Assembly (NCBI GenBank): GCA_003956705.1 | Contig: QZCP01000202.1 | Coordinates: forward strand, 1 to 64,000 | Source of the DNA: Brevipalpus yothersi | Taxonomy: Eukaryota > Arthropoda > Arachnida > Trombidiformes > Tenuipalpidae | DNA length: 64,000 nt | Direction: 5' to 3' | In this document: one piece after another, positions 12,233-26,484 of the stretch | Layout: each line of letters begins with the position of its first letter | Numbering within the stretch: the stretch's first letter is position 1 | The notes under the pieces: model-generated | Told to the model about the DNA's origin: nothing | The model's database searches: none | Seen by the model: only the letters and a program-made list of their open reading frames with translations | Made by a program: the position numbers and the translations under genes

Positions 12233-15200
12233 TATCCGTTCAACTTTCTTTTTCGAGTGAACTTATTTGGTACGAAAGATTTTTTATTCCTACATCCATC
12301 AAGCTAGGTGGTGGAAACTATTCTCAGCCTGAGTCAATGCTTGCATGAAGAATATAGCCATCTTTCTCTCACTCGATGCTGATTCAGTCATTTTCTATCT
12401 TTTTTATCACTCTCATTCTCTATCTGCCATCACGACCATCAGGTGATGATGCATACCTTCATCCATCTGGACAGGTAAAAAAGTAGTGTTGCACGAATAG
12501 CCTAGGAATAACTTAAGATAAAGATTTTGCTTTCGATAGCTAAATTTGACATTCTGCTACTGGTTGACTACATGCTGGCCACACGCACATTCATGTCCGT
12601 GAGTAGTGGCTAAATGGCTGGTTAAACTTGATTCATACATACAGAATATCTCTGTATAGAAGCTGATTTATGTCTCTCCCTTTCTCAGTATAAATGCTGG
12701 GTTTCTGAGGGTTAGGCTAGCGAGAAGTCAAAACGGAAACAACAATAGTACATGGTATACAGGGGCGTGAAAAGTAGCACACACAGTAGTGGAGTTAGTA
12801 TTGGTAGAACTGTATTCTGGATAACTGTATTCTGCTTCGATAAGCAATTTTATCCTCTCCACTTCAACTGGGAAAAGAATTGAGGTGATATATACATACA
12901 TATATATAAGTACATTCCATGTCCGATCAACTATGGCTTGAATTTTTCTTTCTTTATATTCAGAGAGGTGGTTACAGTGGTGATGTTCATGTTTTAAAGC
13001 CTCCTATTTTCTACCCTACCAATCCATACACATATATGTATTGTAAAATACAAGGATTTGTGTTGCGATCAGAAAAGAGAATCGCAGAGAGAGACTCTTG
13101 GAGTGCAAAATTTTCTAATGTATTACTCTCGCGTGTATGTGTCTTTGGGTGAGGCTTTATTCGAATCTCTTCGAAATATATTAGGATGGAGAAGAAGAAG
13201 AACAGAAAAACTTCTCCAAAAAAATCAAAGCAGCTGAAAGGGTCTTAGTTTTGAGATGCTGCTCTCTCTTTTTCGTTCTTTCTTTCTCTTCTCTCCTCTT
13301 CTCTTCTTACTATTCTCAAAGATTTGTCCATAAAAGCTGAGCTAAGCTGCATCACTTTGAAAGAGTAAGTAAGACAGGATCTCTTTAAAACGATAGACAA
13401 ACTTTGGGTGAGAGAGAAAGAGCATCGAATAGTCCAATTGATGATGGCTGTGATGTATATTTGTGAGATGAAAGTCTGAGTAAGCATCATAAAGTGAGAT
13501 TTTGCTTTCATGCTGATACTCCTAAATTCAGTGAACGTAGCAATCAAGTTAAGAATGTATCAAAGTATTTAGCCTCCATACTTGAGATGATTGACTATTT
13601 GCCATAATTCAGAAATCTTCTTCACTCCATGAAAAAGAGATACAAACTCAGGAAATGATTTCACTATTTAGTAAGGGAATCACACAAATCTTTTTTTCTT
13701 GAGTTTGTTGATTCATCTGTTTCCCGTATAAGATTCTTTACTTTCTCTTTCTTTCTCTCTCTCTCTCCTTTTCTCGATCAGCCTCTCGATTCTCTTATAT
13801 ATATACAAACAGGAAAGTTTTTCTTCCATCATTATCGAAGCCTTTTATTTAGCCGTTTTCAATCGGATGCTTTTCCAAGTGCTCCTTGTGGATAAAGTTT
13901 TTTCCCAAACACACAAGATGCCCATATGTTGCCCAAAATTTTGCACCAAAGCAAATCGAATAATCTCAGCATTTCCATTTCATTCCCTCTCTCTTTCGCT
14001 TCTCTAACTCTCTCTCCACTGAAAGTGCCATGAACAGATTTTGCTGTCTGTGAATGTTTGTTTGATCAAGGAAACAGAAAGAGAAACACAAACGTATTCA
14101 ATTGTTTCTACTCATACAGAAACACACACACACACAAGATCTCTTTGATATGATCTGTGGCATTCTTTTCTCGGGAATAAAGCTTGCTTCCCTAGAAAAA
14201 TGAGAGAAAATCGAGATGAAAAGCATATGAGAGAGAGAGAAATGATGATGAGACTGTTAGCTATAGCTGCTTTATCATTCACTGAATGATAATCTTTTTG
14301 TTTTCCTCTCCAGAAAAGATGATGGCTTTTGCTATACTATTATCCAAGCATTATTGCACTCATTTGTCAACGCTTTCGGCTATACAAGGAATACATACAG
14401 CTCCTGTTACCAATTGGCTATGAACTTTGGCCATAGTAGGCGAGAAAAAAACACTTTTTACTTATTCTGATCTTTGTGCTTCAATGAATCATTCCTTTGA
14501 TTACCGATTCTCACTGGGTACACATATACACCGTTGATGGTCGAAAAAAGTGGCAACAATTCCCGATATTGGCAGCCAAAGAAAAAAGAATACCTCGGTA
14601 ATGGACTGTTAATGGCCTTTGTATGCTGCAGAGATTCCTGATACCTAGATGATGGTGGAAGAAAAAAGGAAGAGAAAAAGAGAATGGAAAAGTGCTAGCC
14701 TGTTTAATTTTCAGCTGAAAGTACAAACATGATATATACATTTTTGACATGTATTCCCAGAGAGTAGTCACAATCGGAAATGAATATAACATTATTTTAT
14801 GGAATGAAAGAGAATAGAAAAAAAAGTTATACTCTCACTTCCTGAGTGACAGTTAAAAGTAACGTGATCTTTCCGTTGGAAGAATTTGAATTGAATCCAC
14901 ATACTGCCTCATGAAATGTGAAATCAATGTGAAACTTTTTTCTCCATAAAACCTATTTCAACATTGATATTTTGGCCAGGAAATGGCTTGCGATCCAAGT
15001 TGGTATGCCAGTGGAATAAGTTGAAGAGAGATGTGAGAGAAAGCATAGTTATCATGCTTATCGACCAGGTCAAGCATACTTTTGATTGCACTATATATTG
15101 TGCATCAGTATCCCTTGGAGGTATACATATTTGCATACTCTCTCCTCACTATACCCATGAATGCAGAGAGAAAGTGCAGTAATTATCAGCATGATGAGAT

Positions 15201-15312
15201 CGAAGCAAAACAAATTACCAAAGGTTTATCCGATCCAGTGATTCACTATCAGCCATCAAGTGCATACTAGAGAGAAAGAGGAACCTTCTAAACACAATTC
15301 TCCAGTTCAGAT

Positions 15313-15315
<3 letters not shown>

Positions 15316-15392
<77 letters not shown>
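15316..15392. repeat. (CT)n microsatellite
   Basis: About 38 CT units with a single TTT interruption at 15361-15363. The opposite strand reads as a false Glu-Arg frame. Confidence 0.97.
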
Positions 15393-15395
<3 letters not shown>

Positions 15396-16164
15396 GACAC
15401 CATCATCACGCTCTTTGTATCAAGAATGTGCGTGAATCTGTGAACTGTATGGAATAGAGAGAATGAGAAAAATCTGGCATATACAAGTGGATTCATTCCA
15501 AGTGTATCCAAACACTGATTGCACCATGATTTACACTAATTGCTTCCCATTTGAACATTCATCCATTTTATCTCACATAGTCTCACTCTCTTTCCTCTTT
15601 CTTTGGGTGGAGCTAGTCATTCTGTTATACTTATAGAGACATATTTTCTTTTCTTCTTCCATATCATCTGCTTCATTTTTGATGCTCTCTTAATTCCATC
15701 ATAGCAATCTGGGGAAAAATATTTTCCACCGTATATCTGAAATGATATCTGTGTGTGTGTAAACACAAAGTTAAAGTGTATATTGGAAGTACATATAGAG
15801 AGTGTTCAAATTGATCCGCTTAAATTCTGACAAGGTGAATACCTTACTGTATATATACTTGGACGATGATCCAAGTGGAAGCCTTTCTCTCTCTCTCTCT
15901 TACAACAATCTTTTATACAAGTAAACGTTTGAGAAGTATTGGATTTGCTATCGTAAAGCTCTTCCACTAGTTGAAGACTTAGCCACTTGATATCTACTGG
16001 AAGCGTAAAAGTTTCCACATTCTTCACGATTAACGAAATAGAAAGTGAATGGGAGCAACTAAGAGAAAGAGAGAAAGAGAAAGTATCCTGTAAACTGTAT
16101 TCTCATCTTCCATCAGTACAATAATGGCATATGGCTTTCTATGGTATACAATCAATATATTATG

Positions 16165-16169
<5 letters not shown>

Positions 16170-16216
<47 letters not shown>
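16170..16216. repeat. (AG)n microsatellite
   Basis: About 23 uninterrupted AG units. Confidence 0.97.
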
Positions 16217-16219
<3 letters not shown>

Positions 16220-19200
16220 CATAAACACCAGCATCATCGCACATTATTATCACTGATAAAATGAGGATGAAGAATAAACGAGCAATGAGGATGCTGAATT
16301 GTGTGTGCCTTTCGTGATATGTACACAGCCAAAGTTGATGGCAATTATTTTATGGATCAAAGTATGGGTAACAGGTTTAGAAAGTGTGATCAGAAGCTGT
16401 TTTGAGAAGAAGAAAATTGAAAATACACTTAACCATCGTCATCATGATCCTCTTGTCCATCCATGGATGAATCAAGTGATGGTGGTGGATGAAGCTTGGT
16501 GCCAAAGTATGGCCATCAGGTTCATTATCTACAAAATTAGAAGAGAATTAGCATCGTTGAGGATAGTTGGCAGGCACCAAACTTTCACCAGTGTTTGTGA
16601 TCAACTATTGGATGTGAAGAATGATGAGAATTCTGTAAAGTGTTGACATTTCTTCGTCCAGTAAAGATCAAATCAACTTGACCATTTAGAGAGAAGCAAG
16701 AGGTGATGACTTTTTCTTCATCTCATGTGATGATAAATTGAAGTCTTTTCGATCTAATTATTCCATCCTATATACCGTTCTCGAACACTCACAGAGGCAT
16801 AGCAGCATTTTTCTGGATTCTTTTCATCTGGAGAATATCACCAGTATCACTAGTAGCCACTCTTCTCAAGAAGTGATGGGAAGACTTTGCTCATTTTATC
16901 GCTCTAAAGGGTATACAAAATGAAAATACCAAGATCTCAGCTATCCTTGAAATCACGATATTGCACCTTTTGATTTCTGTAACTTCGCTGACATTGAGCT
17001 ACTTCTGTTTCCAATTTGAGCGTTTGATACCCTGAAATATATCCCTGTAGAAGAATTCCTAGAAATCCCCTCTAGCTTGATAGTCAGATAAGTTCAACCT
17101 CCATTCTAACTCTTTCGCTTTACTCATTCAGTGTAGTTGTAAGAGGCACTGATATTCTATCATGATCATGAGGATAGAGCTGTGACAAATAAGATATTGA
17201 ACAATTCTACACGTGCTCGTTTTTTTGAGCTTAATGTCCTTAGTTTTTTTATGAAAGAAAATTTGATCGCATAAATCACCAATTTGCGTTTTGAATGACG
17301 CCTGGATGAGCCATGTTGGGTCCTCTGATTTTTTTTGTCTCTCTCTCTTTCTTTCTCGCCATCGGAACAGTTCCTTCTCATTTGTTATCTTACCTTATAC
17401 TTTTGAGAAGAAAGAGAAATTGCATGAGTTACGATAATAATCGAAGTGACAACTTAGTGAGCCAAGAATATTAATAGGATTCAGTTAGTTTTAAGATGAT
17501 AGGATCGTCAATTTATTATTCATGAGAATATTTCCCTCTCCATTTTTACTCTTGAATTTCTATTGGCTTTCTCTATTGCCTCTGCTTCTCTTTCTTTTTC
17601 ACCTCCAAAATGAATAATAGTACTGGAGCTCAAAAACTCTAAACGATCGTTCATCAAGACATATACCGTTGAGAATGTGTAAAAAATGAGCCAATCTAGA
17701 TATGATGCAATCATCAACCTTTACTTTCTTTCTCTCTCTCTCTATCTCATCTGAAATATGCACTCACTTTCAATCTGAATCTTCAATCTCAAAAGTCCCA
17801 TGGAGCATACCAGATTGGAGCGTAGGAATGTCATTATTTCAATTCGATTATGCAAAGAAGTGAAGTGAAGCAAAAGTATTGCGGCAAAACATTGCACATT
17901 GCACATTCAAATCTTTTTTACTTTTTCCTTTCTTTCTCTCTCTCTCTCTCTTTCCAAATCGAACTCTGAATATTATTCGATTTGAAACTGCTCTTATTCT
18001 TACTTTTTCATGCATGGTTCAATCTATCAGTGTGTGTATATGTAGGGCTTGTGTGTGTGTGTCTGATTCTATCGATAGATTAAGTGAATTTCCCAAAATT
18101 GTTCATCCATTTTATATTAGATCTTTCACACACAGGATAAGCATGGTATGTTCCGATCGATTCTACTTAACCTTCCAATATTTTTTTCTCTCTCTTCTCT
18201 CTCTCTTTCTGATGCGTACCACCTTGTATTCCTTTTGCATTATATACTCACATTCATCGGACTCTTGATGTAAGTTTCAGTCTAGAACGTCAGCTGCTTC
18301 CTTCTTTATGGCTGATTTTAGGTCTCCATTCAGGGAATAAAGTGAAAAAAATCGATCCATTCTTGCCATCATCAGCAAGCATTTTCAGGTGATGACCATC
18401 ATAAGGCAATCAAGAGATTGATGAATGATCTGGAATACTTTTCTTTACTTGGGTAAATGAGTTGGATATATGACGAAGTGGGCTTGTGAAGGTTCAATAG
18501 CTAATAAAAAGTTTTCCTCTCCAAAACATTCTCTCTCTCTTTGGTAGATATTTTCTTCCATAGAATGATGGTGCCTCGTTGAAGGTGTTTATGAAAAATA
18601 ACCTCATATTTGGGAGAGATATTGAGCAAGTAAGAAAATTTGGATCAGAATTGAAGATTCTAGCATTATTATGAGGAAGTGAATATATATCTTATCCATC
18701 TATCTTTTCTTTCCTGGTTCATCCAATGAACGTCACTTAGAATTATCATGAGCTTAAACAGTGATCTGATTCGAGGATCATTTCATCCTATTAATCAGAG
18801 TCTTCCTGAATGATGATCAATATTATGAAATAGATTCGCTACAATTGCTTTTTCGTAAGGTGCACAAAATATATGATGAATTATTTTTACAACCTGTCAA
18901 AACTATAGTGTTGTTAAAAGCTATACTCATTTTTTTACCCAAAAAAAGAAAATAACTTTACACACAAAAAGATGCATAGAATTGGTATGAGAATATCATT
19001 AAATCAAGACCATCAATAACTCAATGAGCATCCAAGTGAATCTTTCAGGGTGCTCTGGGCGATGTAATAGTTGAAATGATTTGAACCAAAAAGTATTTTC
19101 TTTGATTCACTAAAAGTTCAGAAGAAAGTAAGGTTATACTATTTTCATACCTTCAGGAAAGTATATTGTGTGTGTACTATCTGAAGTCACGTTAAATGAG

Positions 19201-21198
19201 GAAGCCTAAATTGTTCTCTTTCTCACTTTGAATCAATGTTCACACAATAAATTACACTTGCCTTCAAGTTGATAGAGGAAGAGAGAGAAAGTTCACCAAG
19301 TAATGGATAAAATTTTCTTTCCAATCGAGAATGTTCCTCAGTAACACATTACATTTAGATTGTTTCAGAGTTTTACTTGAAATTCTTTACTCGTTTCAAT
19401 CCAATTTTGAGATCTTTTTCACCCTGATTGAGTGTCAATAAGCCATATGATTGTGAATTCTGTTGGCGAGTTTCTTTTCCTCTTTTTCATATGCTATGGA
19501 GCTTCCCAGACAAACGCTAAGGTTGTTAACTTTTCAACACACATTTTGGGAAAAATTTTTCACTTCTAACAATTTTCAAAATTGTCTCCACTATTTATAA
19601 CAAGAATCCGAATGAGGAAAGCTTGAGTACCCATCAAATACCAGTGAGAATTGTTTTTCACCAAGAAAATGAGATTGAAGGGATGCAATCTTAAATTCTA
19701 CTTTTTTCACATAAATTTCATAGATAACTCCCATCTTAACGTTACATTTTACACTTTTTATCAGAGTTTCCAGCTTATTTTTCACTAGATCATGCCGATA
19801 GTTCAGATTTGCTCCTGAACTGTTCCATGATCCTGCCGAGAACGATCATCACTTTTTCGTACTAGAACGAATGAACTGATTTATCAGCCAATTTGAAACC
19901 AGGATGAGAAAATTTTTCAATTCGTATATCAATCAGCTCATTCTGATCAGCTCAACAATTTATTGGTCAAATTATCCCCGGGAATGGAGCACAACCAATT
20001 TTTATGGGTACAAAAGCGCGGGAATTTCTTGACCCTACAGTTTTGATAGACATCTTGGCTCATCATGGCGAAAAGTTTTGGTCTGCTGATTGCTGCATGT
20101 GAGATACAAATTTAGCTACATATATGCAATCATCATCATCATGATAATAAGATTGGATAAATGAAATTCATAAGATTTTTCAATCTATTAGCAAGTCAAA
20201 TTCCAAGCTTCAAGGAGACCAAAGTTACGGAAAACTTGTGCTGCTATCTATGATACTGGTTGTCACTTATCACAAGCCGGTAAAAACCTTGTTCAAAAAG
20301 TTTTGCTAGTGTTTGAATCAGAATTGAAGAAAGGATAATAAATTGGAAATGGATACTAAACACGGTTTGACTACCAGAAAAAAATGCTCAATTATCACCC
20401 ATTCTGCTAACTTTATTTTGGGTACCAACTACTGTATTATTCTACAGGGATATAACCCATTCCAACCTGGTAAGGTAGCCGAGTACAACTTGTATACTCA
20501 TTTTACGAGGATAAAATACCCGAAAACTACTCAAACCTTGCACTCAGATACCAACTTTACCAAGATTTTACCGGGATATTCGCGTAATGATGGTGATTAT
20601 GGCCATCCAGTCTAATTGGACTTTCATATCTGGTGGAAAAATTTTTCTCGAAATTGAAAGTTTTATTTATGGGATTATTAGCATTTATTTTGGATTTTAT
20701 GATCCATTATTGGCATCATTTATATTTACAACCCAGAACGGATTTGTTTTTGATTAAAAAAATAATAATCAAATTCACAAAAGTATAATACATTTGATTC
20801 AACTGTACATATGCATGTGCATACTATACAGTCTCTTAAAAACTTATAGTGTATTTTTTCAATAGATAATTTACAGATAATTTAAAATTTGAATTTAGTA
20901 TACTACATGTATTTTGATTTGACAAGCAACATAACATCACAGTTAGAGAGTATTATCAGATTAAAATGAGGTAGTTTTCCAGAATTTGTCAGACACTAGA
21001 TTGTACTCCCAGGATAACTATCAAAGTTTTCTATCGAAGCTCTCTCCAACACTGGCACCTCATAAATCGAAGATAAAATTTGGCCTTATTGAGAATATTT
21101 TTTTCCCCCAAAAATTGAACCTCCTCATTTGATTGCTTTGATTGCCAAAGTCTAGGCACTTGTTAATCATAAATATTAACACATACTTTATCCTTATG
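16217..21198. other. Intergenic: 3' flank of the receptor gene, no gene recognised
   Basis: No supported gene. Two plus-strand frames, 16299-16646 (115 codons) and 20343-20615 (90 codons), are not simple-sequence but match no domain I know. A perfect 7-base duplication (ATTGCAC/CATTGCA type) lies near 17890-17910. The right end (about 20660-21198) probably contains the 3' untranslated region of the receptor gene. Confidence 0.65.
20662..20689 (-). terminator. Candidate poly(A) signals of the receptor gene
   Basis: Two AATAAA hexamers on the minus strand (20689-20684 and 20667-20662) lie about 510-540 nt after the stop codon. The hexamer is common in AT-rich DNA, so this is only a candidate 3' end. 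Confidence 0.25.
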
Positions 21199-21474
21199 TC
21201 AAGTGATCCTTGTTGTCATCATACGAGGTTTGGGTGAGCTAGACTCGGCAGCAAAACTATGATTATTGTGACTATTAACATATCTTGTATGACTTGCTGG
21301 ACGATACTTGAAAGCTATTGCCTTTTTACCATTTCTCATTAAGAAAGAACTTTTCGTTTCCGGTCCACTTCGACTGGCTGATCGTCCAAATATACGCAGC
21401 GCAGACAGTGTATACAGTATTGGATTCATGGCAGCATTCAGGGGTAAGATGAATACAGCAACCCATGCGAATAC
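21199..21474 (-). CDS. Receptor exon 20: helix 7, tail and stop
   Basis: Acceptor TTTTCCACAG, phase 0, 91 codons and a TGA stop at 21199-21201. It encodes helix 7 (VFAWVAVFILPLNAAMNPILY) with the NPxxY signature at residues 1042-1046, then a 70-residue cytoplasmic tail rich in Ser, Arg and Lys. The tail has no obvious PDZ motif; its Ser/Thr clusters could be phosphorylation sites (inference). Confidence 0.93.
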   Translation of the reverse strand, partial: VFAWVAVFILPLNAAMNPILYTLSALRIFGRSASRSGPETKSSFLMRNGKKAIAFKYRPASHTRYVNSHNNHSFAAESSSPKPRMMTTRIT

Positions 21475-22860
21475 CTGTGGAAAATTTGTATGCAGAGAGA
21501 AAAATTTGTATAATCAATGCCAGATATTCTCTTTATATATAGTAATTATGCTCATATACCTGAGGAGGTAGTTCAACACCATTCAGAGATACAACACCAA
21601 GAGCAATTATGGGCATCCAGCACAGAAAATCTGTCATCACAATTAACATAATTCGCTTTGCCATTGTGGAGCTTAATCGAATGTCAGCATTTTTTAAGGC
21701 ACTTCGAGTTCGCTTGGCAACCACAAACATCCACACATAGGCGACGGCAATAAAAAAGAATGATATAAAATTGAGTACCAAAAAAACGAATACAGAATAT
21801 TCCCAGCCAGTTGGACGTTGATGGGTGATGTGAAGTGATAGGCATACACCAGATCGACCATAAAAATTATGAAAATATTCAATCTCTAGTAGGGGTAGCC
21901 CAGCGATTAGCACTGTGGCCAGCCATGTAATGAGCATCACTATACGAGCATTGGTCATTCGGAAGCGTTTAAATTTAAGTGGAAATATAATTCGTAAAAA
22001 ACGATCAACAGTGATGATTGTGAGTGTGAATACGGATAATTCGGATGATAGTGTTGACAAAAATCCGGCAAATTGGCATAAACTACTTCGACGCCAATCA
22101 GAATCGTGTATAAAATATTCTCCACGATATCGATAATCAATAATGCCAATCAGTAGCAAATATATTCCCATCAGCATGTCACCCAGAGCCAGATTGGCAA
22201 TTAGAAAAGAATTGACACTATTTCGTAGACGATTTTGTGTTCTACAAAATAGGACCACACAATTGCCGGTAATCGAAACTGTGCCCAGTATCCAGATGCA
22301 TATTCGCAGTACAATATTGGAAAGTAAATCTTCACATGAAGAAAATTCATCAGGTTTCGGAAGACACGTTTCAATGTGTGTAGCCAAGCAGCAAAATCGA
22401 AATTCATCAGTTCGTCTGTGTAAAGAATAGAAGAGAAGAAGAAATAAATTTTTTGATCAGAGGCAGCTTTTGATGTGTATTTTTGTTACTCTCGTGGAAT
22501 GAATCTATTCAAACGAGACTAAGTTTGATAATCATTGAGAAAATAGAAAGAAAATTTTCTGTATAAATCACATGTTTCCGCTTCAAAAAATTTAAAATCA
22601 ATACTCTTACTACATGTATGTATGTTTTTGGTGTTCAACTGGAAGTATTCAAGGAATAAATCACTACATAATCATCTAAAAAAGTTCATGTTAGCTTTCA
22701 AAGTAATGCACTACTTATGGATGGGAAACATTATTGACACATTTGCATACATTTTTATGCCTTGTTTACAAATTTGAAATAAGAAAAATTTTAATGCAAT
22801 TTTTTCCTCCATCTCAAGCATAATATATCATCTGTAGACTAAATTTAATCGGATATGAAG

Positions 22861-22919
<59 letters not shown>

Positions 22920-25900
22920 TGCTTCCGAGAATCTTGTAAGAGTATAATATTTGAATTGTATTCTTTCACTTTCAAATCATCTATCTTGAAAAAGTATATA
23001 AACTGGAAAGAATCTACTGAACTCATGTACAACTGTTTGCATCTTCATCCTCTTCTTTTTTACCGGAATTTCCATAAGGCAGAACTTTTTCTTTCTTCTG
23101 TACTCAGCGGTACATATCACTAGGGAGTAGGTCATAGTTCCATAGTCAAAGAATAATCTTGAAATCAGATTGAGACATTGCCACATACAAGATCAGACAT
23201 TCATGGGAGTGTGTGTGTTACGTTCATTCATCATTTGAAAATTGGACTAAATTGGTGTATATAGTGGAAAATATCATGAATTCAGACGGATAAGTTGGCT
23301 CTTCAATTCGAAATATAAATCTTATTGATGCACTCTGATACACTTAAATGCTCTCTCCCTACTATGATATATATATATCTTTGAACATCACGTTCAAACT
23401 CAATTGCTTTCAAATCTCACTTCTTCTCTCAAAAAGCTAGGGTGTATATAAGTACATGGGCACACAGTTGAGCTTATTGAGTGAGCTCTATTTGAAATAA
23501 ATTTTCTGGATCACAGATCAAAGCAGGAAAATACTCTCGAACATCCTCGAACACCCTTGAATACTTTTAATCAGATTGATATTGAGGTGAAAACTTACAA
23601 ATATTTCAGAGCATGAAGTCCTGCAAAAGTTTTGGATCCAATAGTGATGAGCATGTTGTGGTATAAATCTCTGTAAAGACAATGTTCAATGAAAGGATCA
23701 GAATTTGAATGTATAGAAGAAAAGGTCATTCATCATGAATCAAGGTTGGTTGACAAATTTCAGATCAAGTGACAAAGGCTCTATCATAAATGATGCTTCC
23801 AATTTTTATGCATATAATTTCAATGCTCCAGGAGATATAGTATGATTCCGAAATCCTTCAGAAAATAGAATCACCCTGCCAGCTATTGATAAGCAAATAT
23901 GTATACTTCTCATTGAGAGGTATCCATTGAGAAAAATTTTCTTCCAGCCATTGGGAATAGCCATTACAAATTTTTGACACACTATTCATTCGATAAAAGA
24001 TTGTAAAGTTTGTGTCTATAAAAGAGAAAGTCACATCGATCCTTGATTTGATGATATACACATGATAAAAGTTTCATCATAAAACTATCAAACAAAAGAT
24101 GGCACATTTCGCCATAGGGGTCAGAGGGTAGCCTTATAAACTGATAAAATTGAATGGGTCTTGATCTAGGCCAAGGATCCTTGACACAATGTGATGAATA
24201 GTTGAGCCATTGGATTGTGGAAGGAGAAAAAATCGATCAAATTTGTCGATTCCAGTATGATGGATGAAGATGATGATTATAAGGATGAAGTTATGACGAT
24301 GATAATAGAAAAAGATGTAGCAGTGGTAGTAATAGTGAAGAGATTGAGATAGAGAGAGAAAGCAATGTATGGAAGAGAAATTTGTCTTTACAACTTTTAC
24401 GATCAACATTCTATGCCATTCATAATATTGATTCCAGATTTTCAGAGTATCACAATCACTGGCTTTTCAGTTGATGAAAAAGTTTGCAGTCAGGACTCAA
24501 CAAGGTTTCTTCAAGTATTGCTTTTTCACTATCAACGATAAAGAAAATCTGACTATTTTCGGACCAGTATAATCTGAACCAAAAGTTATGATCAGCCTCT
24601 ATCGTTAGAACAAAATACTACTGAACTATCAAGTTTCTAATACACGTATAGTGAATATTCCACATTCTTCATGATATCCGACGAAAGATTCTGCCAAAAA
24701 GTGAGAAAATCAGTCCATCTATCCAGGGGAGTTTTGAAACGTAAGATAAAATTGGAAATTTCTCCCTCTAAACTTTCAAAGAGAAAAGAATTCTTGAACC
24801 ATAATCTCCCGGCTATATTTTATGAGCATCCAGGCACCTTGATGAATTTTTCAAGAATAAGAAAGAAAATAAATGATGATGATTATCACCACACACGCAT
24901 CCATCTGTGAGACTATTTTTAATCATAATTTGATAATATACATAGACACACGCTTGACCTCTTGTCCAAATACAATGGTGAGTACAAACTTATAAACGAT
25001 CATCCTAATGACTGCATCAAGACGATATACTGTATTCCATTGCTTTGGTGACGAGCAATGATTTGTATTTGTATGTGTGTCTTGATTATATGTTGATCAA
25101 TTGGTTGTACGTATCTGAGACTAGTAACCAGGAAACAAATGATCTATACACTATTCACAAGATATTGCAATGATTCTGGTTCTCAAACGATACACTATCA
25201 TTGATCTTCAAAGGGTACAAGCTTCAGGAGCAGAGAGACAGTCTATCAACTAATTTACAATCATTCCTCTATGAACTTATCCATTTCTGAGCTGAGATTC
25301 ATGGTCATTATCAATCTTGCCAAAGAGTATAACAATGTGAACTTATACAGCCTCAATTTCTATACACATGACAAAAGAAGACATTCCATTTAGGAATGTG
25401 TGTCAGTGTGGGAAATAAGTTTGATGCATACTCAAATTCTTCTCTAGCTCTTATTTCGTAATCTCATTTTCATCTTTTCTCAACTTATCTGGCTGAGAAA
25501 TTGGAAGTTCAATAGGAAAATTTGAAGGCATAACATTTGGCATAAAAGTGAGACTACGAAATGAGTATCAACAGCAATCATCATTTGTCTGGTATCGAAG
25601 AGAATTATATTCGTTTCCAATTCAACGAATCGCATAAAGAAAAGAAAAAGTAAGAAGGAGAAAAATATCCACATAAAGATCGATAGAATTCATTTCCCAG
25701 CATACTGTGTTCATCATCATCCCTGTGGTTTCTGATGGCAATCAAGTGCATATATAAACCACATGACTCGAAAATCTCAGGAGAGATTGATAAGATGGAG
25801 AGAGATGAAGAATTCAAGTGATCAATGGAATATTTGCAGACAAATCGAGTCCTAAGAATCGATAATCACATGATATCGAAACACTGATCATGCAGTCAGA

Positions 25901-26416
25901 CATAAAGAGCCTTGAGCGTAAATCTGAGTCTTGGGAAAAAAATGAACAGATAACCAGAAAACCCTGCAGCCAAAAGTAGTTGGAAGGAAAACATTGGTCA
26001 GCCTTGAGGATGCAAGATATTTGATCTGGCCATGAATTATTGTGACAAGCGATCAGTATGGAAAGTTTCAAAAGAATATCCAACACTAACCAGACAGTGT
26101 ATACAGCAAACAATCCATCGAAGTAAACAAAGAAGAATAAGATGAACTATATTCCCTGGAAGGTCCTAAAGGCTCGACTGTATTTATTTGTCAGCAATAA
26201 AATTGTCTCAAAACAATGGCTATATATACACACACACTTGATCTTGGTCAACTGGAAAAGCAAAAGCATCAAGCTCATGATAGATGGAAAATTTTATTCA
26301 AACTTACAATGATATTAACTTGGATAGACCAGAAAAGGCACCATCTTCTATGTAAGTTAGCTGATTGTACGATAAGTCTCTGTTAATGAGAAATAAAGAC
26401 TGATAAGTAGAGAGGA

Positions 26417-26484
<68 letters not shown>

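Larger units (their letters stand above)
8367..16169. other. Intergenic: no gene recognised
   Basis: No supported gene. Open frames at 8546-8998, 9651-10018, 11688-11981 and 14964-15182 overlap on both strands and are dominated by Ser, Leu, Phe and Ile, as expected of AT-rich and CT-repeat DNA. The 92-codon frame at 8965-9243 has more normal composition but no domain I know. Content is otherwise microsatellites (11902-11928, 12165-12230, 15316-15392) and short CT-rich tracts. Confidence 0.65.

Noticed and set aside
15215..15511. Long Glu-Arg frame on the minus strand and Ser-Leu frame on the plus strand
   Set aside because: Both are translations of the (CT)n microsatellite.
21308..22430. Plus-strand frames opposite the 7TM exons
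   Set aside because: They are shadows of the receptor coding strand, which has clear GPCR signatures.
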